From Haloimpatiens massiliensis (GTDB lineage Bacteria > Bacillota > Clostridia > Clostridiales > Clostridiaceae), in NCBI RefSeq assembly GCF_900184255.1, contig NZ_LT854635.1:1-43063 (forward strand): a stretch of DNA of 43,063 bases, read 5' to 3'. The translations under genes and the position numbers were made by a program. The notes under the pieces were generated by a model that saw nothing but the letters and a program-made list of their open reading frames with translations, ran no database searches and was not told the origin of the DNA. The number at the start of each line of letters is the position of its first letter. Positions within the stretch are counted from its first letter, which is position 1. Shown here piece by piece: positions 1 to 8,025 of this stretch.

Positions 1-132
1 ATCAAATTAATTAACTAAAGATTTTCCACACTGTGCAATTTTGAAAGAACAATAAGTTCTTTTAAAGGAAACTCGCTCAGCAGAGCTGAGGAGTACTATA
101 TTTCTAAGGTCTAAAGACCTAAGAACTATAGC

Positions 133-250
133 ATCTGGTGATTATGGCTTGAAGGTAACACCCCTTTCCATTCCGAACAGGACGGTTAAGCTTCAAAGCG
201 CCGATGGTACTGCAGGGGAAGCCCTGTGGGAGAGTAGGTCGTCGCCAGGT
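133..250 (+). rRNA. rrf: 5S ribosomal RNA
   Basis: The segment has the 5S signature: a conserved CCATTCCGAACAG block, CGCCGATGGTACTGC, and the closing GAGAGTAGGTCGTCGCCAGG. The two ends pair (133-140 with 243-250, with G-T wobbles), forming helix I and setting the boundaries to within a base or two. The 132 bases before it contain short hairpins such as TTCTAAGGTC/GACCTAAGAA and look like the spacer after a 23S gene lying outside the window. This is the last rRNA gene of a + strand rrn operon. Confidence 0.95.
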
Positions 251-260
251 TGTTTATTTT

Positions 261-336
261 GATCTACTAGCTCAGTCGGTAGAGCACATGACTTTTAATC
301 ATGGTGTCCGGGGTTCGATTCCCCGGTAGATCACCA
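261..336 (+). tRNA. tRNA-Lys (anticodon TTT)
   Basis: A full cloverleaf is visible. The acceptor stem GATCTAC pairs with GTAGATC, there is a D arm CTCAGTCGGTAGAG, the anticodon stem is CATGA/TCATG with loop CTTTTAA (anticodon TTT at 294-296), the T arm is CCGGGGTTCGATTCCCCGG, and the discriminator A is followed by an encoded CCA. It starts 10 nt after the 5S gene, so it is probably co-transcribed with that rrn operon and reads AAA/AAG lysine codons. Confidence 0.97.
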
Positions 337-337
337 A

Positions 338-369
338 AAAACGTATCTCGTTCAGAGGTACGTTTTTTT
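338..369 (+). terminator. Rho-independent terminator of the left rrn operon
   Basis: An inverted repeat (AACGTATCTC / GAGGTACGTT with one imperfect position) is followed by a run of seven T, directly after the CCA of tRNA-Lys. It ends the rrn-tRNA transcript. Confidence 0.85.
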
Positions 370-503
370 ATTATATTTTTAATAACAACTTTCTTCTTTC
401 GATAGAAAGTTGCTATTAAAAATATAATTACACATTTAAACAATGTTAGAGTTTTATGATGACATTCAGTAGTTGAAATTTATTTTGAAATCTAAAAGAA
501 AGG

Positions 504-1157
504 TTATTTGGAATAAGATTTTATTATTTGTTTAAAATATTTTAGAGTTTTATTTATACTTTCTTCTACGGTATAAGGTGGATTCTTACTTAATATTTTA
601 TTAAGCATGCCTTGATATATTAAAATAGACATTTCATTTATTTCATGTACATTTTCAGCGGATATAAACCCATCTTTTACACAATCATTTATAATAGATA
701 AAGTTCTCTTATATAATGTATTCCCAAGTAGCATGGAGTTTAAATTTAAGGATGAATCTGCTAATTCATCAGGAAATATTGAGTAGTATTCTGATATAGT
801 ATCATTTAAAGTATTACTGAATTCAGAGAAAAATACTAAATTGTATATTTTAGGTCTTTTAAAAGAGTGATTACAAAAACACTCCCATATCAAAAAATAC
901 CTATCTAAAGAATTTGTTGCTCTTTTTATGTATTCTGGAAGGTTTTCGACATATTCTCTTAAATACTTCATTGAAGCAAATAGTATAAGGTGGTCTAGAT
1001 TTTTAAAATAGTTGTACAAAGTGGCGCTATTATATCCTGCTATATCAGCTACTTTTCGAATAGTAACATTTTCTATACCATCCATTTGGATTATTTGGTT
1101 TGTTGCATCAATAAAATAGCTCATCATTCTTTTTTGTTGTAAAGTTTTTTTTATCAT
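504..1157 (-). CDS. TetR/AcrR family transcriptional regulator
   Basis: A protein of about 217 residues with an N-terminal TetR-type helix-turn-helix at roughly residues 8-55 (IENVTIRKVADIAGYNSATL then YNYFKNLDHLI). The rest is a helical ligand-binding and dimerisation domain without a recognisable ligand signature. A start four codons upstream (1169) has no ribosome site. The ATG used here is preceded by a weak GGTG, so the start is only probable. The gene is divergent from grdI across about 640 bp. That makes it a candidate for binding the palindromes at the grdI promoter, but nothing in the sequence links the two directly. Its inducer is unknown. Confidence 0.85.
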   Translation of the reverse strand: MIKKTLQQKRMMSYFIDATNQIIQMDGIENVTIRKVADIAGYNSATLYNYFKNLDHLILFASMKYLREYVENLPEYIKRATNSLDRYFLIWECFCNHSFKRPKIYNLVFFSEFSNTLNDTISEYYSIFPDELADSSLNLNSMLLGNTLYKRTLSIINDCVKDGFISAENVHEINEMSILIYQGMLNKILSKNPPYTVEESINKTLKYFKQIIKSYSK

Positions 1158-1169
1158 TATTATCACCAT

Positions 1170-1606
1170 TAAATTAAAATTTTATTTCAATATGATTATA
1201 TTAAAGCTCCTATATTCCATAAGTTACAAGAATATATCATATTATTTTTAGAATTAAACATGTAAAAGATAAAGTAAAGGTAGTATAAATATAGCTAAAA
1301 TTAAAACAATAACATTATGATTGTTTTACGCAACTGAATAGAATAAATGATATTTTGTGAAAATAAAAAATATGAAGGTAAAATTACAATTTGGCACCTA
1401 AAATGTTTATTACATATACATAAGCTTTATATTTTTTATGAGTAGATGATGTTTAGCCTATGACCAATTTATTATAACATAATTTACCGCAAATCTGTAA
1501 TTTAAAATTTAAATATGAGAATAGTTTTAGTAATTATTAAGAAATAGTATAAAAATCATCAATTTATGAAGCGGCATATACTGAAAATACTCAATTATTA
1601 GAAAAT
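1170..1606. other. AT-rich intergenic stretch, no gene seen
   Basis: No convincing coding frame is visible. A short hairpin (AAAACAAT at 1303-1310 with ATTGTTTT at 1320-1327) is present but has no following T run. The stretch should contain the promoter of the leftward TetR gene, which I could not place with confidence. Confidence 0.5.
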
Positions 1607-1620
1607 ATAATCATGATTAT
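1607..1620. promoter_or_regulatory. Upstream palindromic operator candidate (site 1)
   Basis: ATAATCATGATTAT is a perfect 14-bp palindrome. It lies just upstream of the predicted -35 hexamer of the grdI promoter and is identical to site 2 thirty-four bp downstream. The repeated unit extends to about 26 bp with three mismatches (1605-1630 versus 1639-1664). This is consistent with a dimeric repressor or regulator binding twice. Confidence 0.7.
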
Positions 1621-1632
1621 CAGATAATCCGA

Positions 1633-1662
1633 TTGTATATATAATCATGATTATGATATAAT
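1633..1662 (+). promoter_or_regulatory. Predicted promoter of the grdI-grdH operon
   Basis: TTGTAT (1633-1638), an 18-bp spacer and a consensus TATAAT (1657-1662) fit a vegetative sigma-A promoter reading toward grdI. The transcript would start near 1669 and carry a leader of about 135 nt. The spacer contains the second palindrome, so a bound protein would block RNA polymerase. Confidence 0.65.
1641..1654. promoter_or_regulatory. Palindromic operator candidate between -35 and -10 (site 2)
   Basis: This is a second exact copy of ATAATCATGATTAT, placed wholly inside the spacer of the predicted grdI promoter. That is a classic position for a repressor operator. The divergent TetR protein is one candidate ligand; this is inference from position only. 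Confidence 0.7.
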
Positions 1663-1804
1663 CTGAGTAACAAAAAGTAATAAAAAGTTATGTATAACAA
1701 TAAAAAGTAACAAGAATCCGCATGGTTCTAAGGTAATTTAAATATTAATAAACTTATTAATTAACAAATTAGGGTAGTATAAAAAATGAAGGGAGTGCAG
1801 AAAA

Positions 1805-3130
1805 ATGAAATTAGAAATAGGCAACTTTTATGTGAAAGATGTTGTCTTTGGTGAAAAGACATCATATAATGACGGAATTTTAACAATCAACAAAAAAGAG
1901 GCTTTGGATTTTGTAATGCAGGATGAGCACATAACAGAAGCTGAGCTTTATATTGTAAAGCCAGGGGATAAGGTAAGATTAGTTCCTGTTAAAGAGGCTA
2001 TAGAGCCTAGAGTGAGACCAGATGGAAGAGCTCTATTTCCTGGATACACTGGAGAATTAGCTCAAGCAGGAGATGGAAAAACACATGCACTAAAAGGAAC
2101 TTCAGTTATAGTTGTGGGTAAACACTGGGGTGGATTCCAAGATGGATTAATAGATATGAGTGGAGAAGGAGCTAAATACACATACTTCTCTCAGTTAAAA
2201 AATATAGTTCTTGTAGCAGATACAGATGAAGAATTTGAAAAAAGAGAACAACAAAAGAAAAATAAAGCATTAAGAATGGCAGGACATAAGCTTGCAGAAT
2301 TTGTTGCTCAATGTGTAAAGGATTTAAATCCTGAAGAATTAGAGACATACGAGTTAGAACCAGTGATTAAGAGAAGTGAAGAAGTACAAAAATTACCTTC
2401 AATGGTGTATGTAATGCAGCCACAATCTCAAATGGAAGAGTTAGGATATAACGATTTACTATATGGTTGGGATACAAATAGAATGGTGCCTACATTTATG
2501 CATCCAAATGAAGTTTTAGATGGAGCTATTATTTCTGGTAGTTTTATGCCATGTTCATCTAAGTGGGCAACATATGATTTTCAAAACTGTCCTACTATAA
2601 AGAAACTATATGAAGAGCATGGAAAATCTATAAACTTCTTAGGAGTTATAATGTCAAACTTAAATGTTGCTCTAGAGCAAAAAGAAAGATCAGCTCTATT
2701 TGTAGCACAAATGGCTAAATCACTTGGAGCAGATGGTGCAATAGTAGCAGAAGAAGGATATGGAAACCCAGATGCTGACTTTATAGCTTGTATAGTGGCA
2801 TTGGAAGATGCAGGAGTTAAAACTGTAGGAATAACAAATGAGTGTACAGGAAGAGATGGAAATTCTCAACCACTTGTTACATTAGATGAAAAAGCAAATG
2901 CTATAGTTTCTTGTGGTAACGTTTCAGAACTTATAGAATTACCTCCAATGGAAACAGTATTAGGTGAGTTAGAGGCATTAGGAAGAGATGGATTATCTGG
3001 AGGATGGTCAGGAGATGAAATATTAGGACCTTCTGTAAGACCAGATGGATCAATAATTATGGAAAATAACGCAATGTTCTGTGGAGACCAAGTAATAGGA
3101 TGGTCACCTAAGACTATGAAAGAATACTAG
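1805..3130 (+). CDS. grdI: Betaine (or sarcosine) reductase protein B, processed subunit precursor
   Basis: A 441-residue member of the GrdE/GrdG/GrdI family, the precursor of two subunits of the substrate-binding protein B of glycine-type reductases. In this family the chain is cut autocatalytically at an internal cysteine, leaving a pyruvoyl group that binds the amine substrate as a Schiff base. Cys250 in SGSFMPCSSKWATY is the best candidate here by position (Cys242 is the reported site in GrdE); this is inferred. The product acts with the selenoprotein encoded 12 nt downstream to convert the substrate, with selenoprotein A, to a carboxymethylated intermediate. I prefer the betaine form (GrdI) over sarcosine (GrdG) because a BCCT betaine-type transporter follows. 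The start ATG has GGGAG nine bases upstream. Proteins A and C and thioredoxin are not encoded in this window. Confidence 0.85.
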   Translation: MKLEIGNFYVKDVVFGEKTSYNDGILTINKKEALDFVMQDEHITEAELYIVKPGDKVRLVPVKEAIEPRVRPDGRALFPGYTGELAQAGDGKTHALKGTSVIVVGKHWGGFQDGLIDMSGEGAKYTYFSQLKNIVLVADTDEEFEKREQQKKNKALRMAGHKLAEFVAQCVKDLNPEELETYELEPVIKRSEEVQKLPSMVYVMQPQSQMEELGYNDLLYGWDTNRMVPTFMHPNEVLDGAIISGSFMPCSSKWATYDFQNCPTIKKLYEEHGKSINFLGVIMSNLNVALEQKERSALFVAQMAKSLGADGAIVAEEGYGNPDADFIACIVALEDAGVKTVGITNECTGRDGNSQPLVTLDEKANAIVSCGNVSELIELPPMETVLGELEALGRDGLSGGWSGDEILGPSVRPDGSIIMENNAMFCGDQVIGWSPKTMKEY

Positions 3131-3142
3131 GAGGTGTTTCAA

Positions 3143-4453
3143 GTGAAAAAGGCTATATTGTATGTAAACCAATTCTTTGGACAGATTGGTGGAGAAGATA
3201 AAGCAGATTTTGAACCAGAAGTAAGAGAAGGATTAGTAGGACCTGCTATGCAGCTTAATGCTGAGCTAGAAGCAGAGGTTACTCATACAGTTATATGCGG
3301 AGATAACTTTATGGGTTCCCATCAGGAGGAAGCAGTAGAGAGAATAATAAAAGAATTAGAAGGATTAGAATTTGACATATTCTTTGCAGGACCAGCATTC
3401 CAAGCAGGAAGATATGGAGCAGCTTGTGGTCATATATGTAAGGCTGTAAAGGAAAAATTTAATGTACCCGTTATAACTTCAATGCATATAGAAAATCCTG
3501 GAGTAGAAATGTTCAGAAAAGAAATGTACGTGTTCAAAGGTGGACATAGTGCAGCTAAAATGAGAGCAGATATAAAAGCTATGGCTAAGTTTGGAAACAA
3601 AATATTAAAAGGTGAAGAATTATTAAGTGCTGAAGAAGAAGGATATTATGAAAGAGGTATAAGACATCAAGTTTGGCTTTCTGATGCAAAACCAGCATCA
3701 GAGAGAGTTGTTGAGATGCTTATTAAGAAATTAAATGGGGAAGAGTTTAATACAGAACTTCCAATTCCAAAGGCAGATAGAGTCCCTATAGCACCAGCTA
3801 TAAAGGATTTAAGTAAAGCAACTATTGCTCTAGTAAACACAGGTGGTATAGTACCTGTAGATAATCCAGATAGAATTCAATCAGCATCAGCTACTAGATG
3901 GGGTAGATACAACATTGCTGGAGTAGATGATTTAAAGGGTGGAGTTTTCAAGACAATACATGCTGGTTTTGACCCTGCAGCAGCAGATGCAGATCCAGAT
4001 GTAATTACTCCAATAGATGCCTTAAGAGCATATGAAAAGGAAGGAAAAATAGGAAAGCTTCATGACTATTTCTATTCAACAGTAGGAACAGGTACTACAC
4101 AGGCTGAAGCGGCTAGAATGGCTAAAGAAATAGTAGAATACTTAAGGGAAGCTAATGTAGATGGAGTTATAATGGTTTCTACATGAGGAACTTGTACTCG
4201 TTGCGGTGCAACGATGGTTAAAGAAATAGAAAGAGCAGGATTCCCTGTAGTTCAAATGGCTAACTTAATACCAGTTGCAAAAACTGTTGGATCAAACAAA
4301 ATAGTTCCAACTATATCAATACCATATCCATTGGGAGATCCAGCAACTACTAAGGAAGAGCAATGGAAATTACGTTATCACAGAGTAGGAGTAGCATTAG
4401 ATGCACTTGCTACAGATGTAGAGGAACAAACAATTTTTAAAGTTAAATTTTAG
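3143..4453 (+). CDS. grdH: Betaine (or sarcosine) reductase protein B, selenocysteine-containing subunit
   Basis: A 436-residue selenoprotein. The reading frame continues through the TGA at 4184-4186, read as selenocysteine 348, and ends at TAG 4451-4453. Around the UGA the peptide is MVST-Sec-GTCTRCGATMVKE, giving the UxxCxxC motif of GrdF/GrdH proteins, and the downstream part (AGFPVVQMANLIP) is a conserved continuation. A hairpin begins 11 nt after the UGA. The GTG at 3143 is chosen because AGGAGGT (3129-3135) lies seven bases upstream and the protein then begins MKKAILYVNQFF; a GTG at 3134 would sit inside that ribosome site. It is translated directly after grdI and completes protein B. 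Standard gene calling would split it into two false genes at 4186. Confidence 0.92.
4184..4214 (+). promoter_or_regulatory. UGA(Sec) codon and bacterial SECIS-like hairpin
   Basis: After the UGA (4184-4186), TCGTTGC (4198-4204) pairs perfectly with GCAACGA (4208-4214) around a GGT loop. The loop starts 18 nt past the UGA, within the usual distance for a bacterial SECIS bound by SelB. The stem is coding at the same time (TRCGAT). Confidence 0.85.
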
Positions 4454-4557
4454 TATCATAAAAGAAAGCTATTTTATGAACTAATCAAAAGTTAAATTTA
4501 GCAGTTACAATATCATATAAATATAAAAATATAGTTATATGAACTGAAAATCTATAG

Positions 4558-4708
4558 TGGGATAGGTTTTTCAGAGAATATTAGTAGAATATCAGGGTAA
4601 TATTAGTTTTATGAACTTATCCTATGACTATCTACCGTAAGTGTCATCCCCTAACAATGGCACGGAGCGGTAGATAGGTCACTGGATAATAACTTTTAAG
4701 TTATTTTT
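4558..4708 (+). promoter_or_regulatory. Structured leader RNA before the BCCT gene, candidate riboswitch with terminator
   Basis: Helices readable directly: an 11-bp stem 4558-4568/4614-4624 (two G-U pairs) enclosing a smaller hairpin; a stem GACTATCTACCG (4626-4637) with CGGTAGATAGGTC (4668-4680, one bulged G); inside it GTGTCAT (4641-4647) with ATGGCAC (4657-4663). Next come CACTGGATAA (4680-4689) and a hairpin AATAACT/AGTTATT followed by TTTTT (4688-4708), which looks like an intrinsic terminator 48 nt before the ATG. GGATAA could instead pair with TTATCC (4617-4622), giving two exclusive folds. The layout aptamer-terminator-gene suggests a riboswitch. Ligand unknown; the sodium-sensing Na+-I (DUF1646) class is one hypothesis because its targets include osmotic-stress genes, but I cannot confirm the consensus from memory. 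Confidence 0.6.
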
Positions 4709-4755
4709 ATAAGGCATATAGGTAGGGTAGTTATTATATTACAAGGGGGTAAAAA

Positions 4756-6252
4756 ATGAATAAGTCAAAGGCTAAAGATAATAAAGTTTTTTATATTTCC
4801 TTAGTTATAACATTTGCAATTGTTTTATTGGGTATTACAATTCCAAACAAGTTCAATGATGCAGCCAACTCAATATATTCATTTTTGACTGAAAATTTTG
4901 GATGGACATATTTAATGTCAATGTTATTTTTCGTAATATTTGCCGTAGGTTTAGCCTTTAGTAAATATGGAAAAATAAAGTTGGGACCAGATGATTCAAA
5001 ACCTGATTTTAGCACAGCCTCATGGTTTGCTATGTTATTTGGAGCAGGCATGGGCATAGGATTAGTTTTCTGGGGAGTTGCAGAACCATTATCACATTTT
5101 GTAGCACCTCCAGGAATAAAACCTGGCACAGCAGAAGCTGCTGATTTTGCCATGAAGGTTTCATTTAAGCATTGGGGATTTCACCCATGGGCAAACTATA
5201 GCATAATAGGTCTTGCTTTGGCGTATTTTCAATTTAGAAAAAATAAACCAGGTCTAATAAGTAGTATATTTATACCTTTATTAGGAGAAGAAAGAGTTAA
5301 TGGACCTATAGGAAAATTAATAGATATATTAGCTGTTTTTGCTACAGTAGCAGGAGTTGCAACTTCTTTAGGATTAGGTACACTTCAGATAAACAGCGGA
5401 CTAAAATATATCTTTAATATACCAGAAACAAAGCTAGTTCAGTTAGCTATAATAAGTGTGGTAACAGCTATATTTATATGGACTGCAGTGAGTGGTATAG
5501 AAAAGGGTATAAAATTATTATCAGATATTAACCTATGGGCAGCTGCATTATTAATTATATTATCTTTCTTTATTGGACCTACATTAAAAATGATAAATTC
5601 CCTTACTAATGGTATGGGTTCATATATAGGAACTTTTATACAGGATAGTTTAGGTATAAATGCTTTTGGTGACAACTCATGGTTAAATGGTTGGACAATA
5701 TTTTATTGGGCATGGTGGATAGCATGGGCACCATTTGTGGGTACTTTCATAGCTAGAATATCCAAAGGTAGAACCATAAAAGAATTTGTAATGGGAGTAA
5801 TAGTAGCCCCATCTATAGCATCTTTTGTATGGTTTTCCATATTTGGAAGCTTAGGAATGGATCTTGGAATTACAGGTAAAGTAAAATTAGAAGCATTAAA
5901 GGCTATTGCAGCAAAACCAGAAACAGCTTTATTTGCAGTAATGAAAAACTATCCAATGGGAGTAATAGTTTCACTAGTAGCAGTATTCCTACTATGTACT
6001 TTCTTTATAACATCAGCAAATTCAGCTACTTTTGTATTAGGAATGTTTACTTCAGAAGGAGATTTAAATCCAAGTAATAGCAAAAAAATATTATGGGGAC
6101 TTGTGCAAGCACTACTTGCTACGGCTCTTTTATTTGCAGGAGGGTTAAAAGCTCTTCAAACAGCTTCTGTAGCAGCAGCTTTCCCATTTATATTTGTAAT
6201 GATATTTGCATGTATATCACTTGTGAAGGCATTAAGAGAAGAAAAAATTTAA
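4756..6252 (+). CDS. BCCT family glycine betaine/choline/carnitine transporter
   Basis: A 498-residue membrane protein with about twelve hydrophobic segments, the usual length for OpuD-like BCCT carriers. It carries the family's glycine-rich segment GAGMGIGLVFWGVAEPLSHF near residues 95-115 and the aromatic segment with WAWWIAWAPFVGTFIARISK near residue 320, both part of the substrate pathway. Such carriers take up betaine or related trimethylamines with Na+ (or by exchange). Lying downstream of grdI-grdH, it probably supplies betaine both as osmoprotectant and as reductase substrate. Its ATG follows a good site (AAGGGGG). The 300 bp before it separate it from the grd genes and carry a structured leader, so it can be controlled on its own. 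Exact substrate is not provable from sequence. Confidence 0.92.
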   Translation: MNKSKAKDNKVFYISLVITFAIVLLGITIPNKFNDAANSIYSFLTENFGWTYLMSMLFFVIFAVGLAFSKYGKIKLGPDDSKPDFSTASWFAMLFGAGMGIGLVFWGVAEPLSHFVAPPGIKPGTAEAADFAMKVSFKHWGFHPWANYSIIGLALAYFQFRKNKPGLISSIFIPLLGEERVNGPIGKLIDILAVFATVAGVATSLGLGTLQINSGLKYIFNIPETKLVQLAIISVVTAIFIWTAVSGIEKGIKLLSDINLWAAALLIILSFFIGPTLKMINSLTNGMGSYIGTFIQDSLGINAFGDNSWLNGWTIFYWAWWIAWAPFVGTFIARISKGRTIKEFVMGVIVAPSIASFVWFSIFGSLGMDLGITGKVKLEALKAIAAKPETALFAVMKNYPMGVIVSLVAVFLLCTFFITSANSATFVLGMFTSEGDLNPSNSKKILWGLVQALLATALLFAGGLKALQTASVAAAFPFIFVMIFACISLVKALREEKI

Positions 6253-6262
6253 TTCATCTGAT

Positions 6263-6346
6263 GGCTACTTAACGTAATATTTATATCTTCTATCAAAGTG
6301 ATAGAAAACGATACTTAAGCCACTGGATAACAATTTCTAAGTTTCA
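6263..6346 (+). ncRNA. Second copy of the CACTGGATAA RNA element, 3' of the BCCT gene
   Basis: Beginning 10 nt after the BCCT stop, this shares the architecture of the leader element: CGTAA on the 5' side, an internal 8-bp hairpin (TTCTATCA 6288-6295 with TGATAGAA 6299-6306), a closing stem (CTTAA 6268-6272 with TTAAG 6315-6319), then CACTGGATAA and a matching TTxTAAGTT tail. Sequence inside the stems differs while the unpaired blocks are kept, as expected for a structured RNA. It may be a relic, a 3'UTR element, or a leader acting toward the MscS gene. A further hairpin (6342-6373, TTTCAAATGGAGT with ACTCCATCTGAAA) follows. Confidence 0.5.
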
Positions 6347-6460
6347 AATGGAGTAAAAACTCCATCTGAAATCAAGGACTTTATTTATGTTAGTGAACTA
6401 CTTTAATAATATATCAAACCTAAAAAATAAAACTATCTCTAAAAAATTTAAAACACGTGA

Positions 6461-6490
6461 AAACACACTCTTATTTAAGGGTGTGTTTTT
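6461..6490 (+). terminator. Rho-independent terminator after the BCCT gene
   Basis: AAACACACTC (6461-6470) pairs with GGGTGTGTTT (6479-6488) around TTATTTAA and runs into T residues. It ends the transcript that contains the second RNA element, about 200 bp before mscS. Confidence 0.85.
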
Positions 6491-6686
6491 GCATCATTAG
6501 TATTTTAAAATGGTATATTAAAAAATATAAATATATGTGTTAAAATATAATTCAAATATAACAAGATAATAGTATTAATTAAAAATAATAAATTTATTTT
6601 AAAAAAGTATTGTCAATTATATTTACGGCACAGATATTTAAACTAATTTATATTAGAGTATATCTTAATGAAAAGGAAGTGAGAAT

Positions 6687-7832
6687 TTGGAGTCTATTCT
6701 ATCTATAAATGCATTTATTCAAAAAATTCAGGGACTTAGTAAGTATTTTTCTTATGATACTTTAAAAATAATAGGTATAGCTTTTATAATATTCTTGTTT
6801 TTTATGGTACTTAGAAAGATATTTTCTAAGCATTTGCTAAATTTAATGCTTAAAATATTTAGCAAAAAAAAGGCGGAATTAAATTCTAAGATATTTACAG
6901 CTTTTCAAAAGCCTTTAAGCATGTTCTTTTTAATTTTAGGGATTTATTCTTCTGTATATTATTTGCGGGCTAACTTATTAGGAAGCAGATATGCGGTGTC
7001 TCCTTTTATGCAAAAGCTTTTTAGCTCATCAATAATTATAATTGTAGCTTGGGGACTTTATAATTTAACATTAGGTTCATCAATATTATTTGATAAAATG
7101 GGAGAAAAATTTGATCTTAATTTAGATAAAATATTATTTCCTTTTATGGCCAAAATAGTTAGGTTTTTGATTGTTGCTTTTGCAACTATAATGGTTATAG
7201 AAAAATGGGGTTATGATATACAAGGATTTATCGCAGGACTGGGACTTGGAGGTTTAGCCTTTGCACTGGCAGCTAAAGATGCTGCAGCTAATATATTTGG
7301 AGGCATAGTGATACTTATGGATAAGCCATTTAATATAGGGGATTGGATATATACTCCTAGTGTAGAAGGTATTGTAGAGGATATATCCTTTAGAAGCACA
7401 AGGGTAAGAACTTTTGAACAGGGACTAGTTGTGGTGCCAAATTCTACTTTAGCTAATCAGCCTATAACTAATTGGAATAGAAGGGTAAAAAGAAGAGTTA
7501 ATTTTAATGTGGGAATTACTTATGATACTCCAGTGGAGAAGATTAAAAAATCTGTAGATGAAATAAGAAAGATGTTAAAAGATAGTACTTGGGTAAATAG
7601 AGAGTCTGTGATAGTAAATTTTGATAAATTTGCACCCAGCAGCTTGGATATATTTTTAAATTTTTACATAAATACACCTGAATTATCTAGGTACTTAGAG
7701 ATAAAAGAGGATATAAACTTTAAAATAATGAGAATATTAGAGAAAAATGGTGTTTCCATGGCTTTCCCTAGTACTAGTGTGTATATAGAGGATAAAGTTA
7801 AAGATGAGATGGAAGACAAGGCTGAAAAGTAA
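6687..7832 (+). CDS. MscS family small-conductance mechanosensitive channel
   Basis: A 381-residue protein starting at TTG, chosen because AAGGAAG lies seven bases upstream. Several membrane segments precede the pore helix (IAGLGLGGLAFALAAKDAAA, about residues 182-201), followed by the MscS core VILMDKPFNIGDWI, the beta domain with VVVPNSTLANQPITNW, and a cytoplasmic alpha-beta domain. The channel opens under membrane tension to release solutes during osmotic downshock. With the betaine carrier upstream it forms an uptake/release pair. It is somewhat longer than E. coli MscS (about 286 residues) because of extra N-terminal membrane segments. Confidence 0.92.
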   Translation: MESILSINAFIQKIQGLSKYFSYDTLKIIGIAFIIFLFFMVLRKIFSKHLLNLMLKIFSKKKAELNSKIFTAFQKPLSMFFLILGIYSSVYYLRANLLGSRYAVSPFMQKLFSSSIIIIVAWGLYNLTLGSSILFDKMGEKFDLNLDKILFPFMAKIVRFLIVAFATIMVIEKWGYDIQGFIAGLGLGGLAFALAAKDAAANIFGGIVILMDKPFNIGDWIYTPSVEGIVEDISFRSTRVRTFEQGLVVVPNSTLANQPITNWNRRVKRRVNFNVGITYDTPVEKIKKSVDEIRKMLKDSTWVNRESVIVNFDKFAPSSLDIFLNFYINTPELSRYLEIKEDINFKIMRILEKNGVSMAFPSTSVYIEDKVKDEMEDKAEK

Positions 7833-7844
7833 AAAATTAAAATT

Positions 7845-7904
7845 AAAGTCGTGTATTGATATAAGGCAAAGTTGCTTATATTAGTGCATGACTTTATTTT
7901 TATT
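7845..7904 (+). terminator. Terminator after mscS
   Basis: AAAGTC (7845-7850) pairs with GACTTT (7890-7895), with an inner stem ATATAAG/CTTATAT, and is followed by a T-rich tract. Confidence 0.75.
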
Positions 7905-8025
7905 AAAACCGCAAACCTTTTCTAAATTAATAAAGGAAATAGGAATGAAGTGTAGAAATATGAAAAGTAAGGTTTTTTACAAATATGAAAAGTATAAACT
8001 GTAGACGAAAGAAGGAGGTTTAAGC

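Noticed and set aside
4184..4213. A real stop and a separate small gene at 4214-4453
   Set aside because: The frame is continuous across the TGA, the motif and hairpin match the selenoprotein family, and no ribosome site precedes 4214.
4791..5675. Leftward frames inside the BCCT gene
   Set aside because: Antisense shadows of a well-supported membrane protein; no ribosome site or family resemblance.
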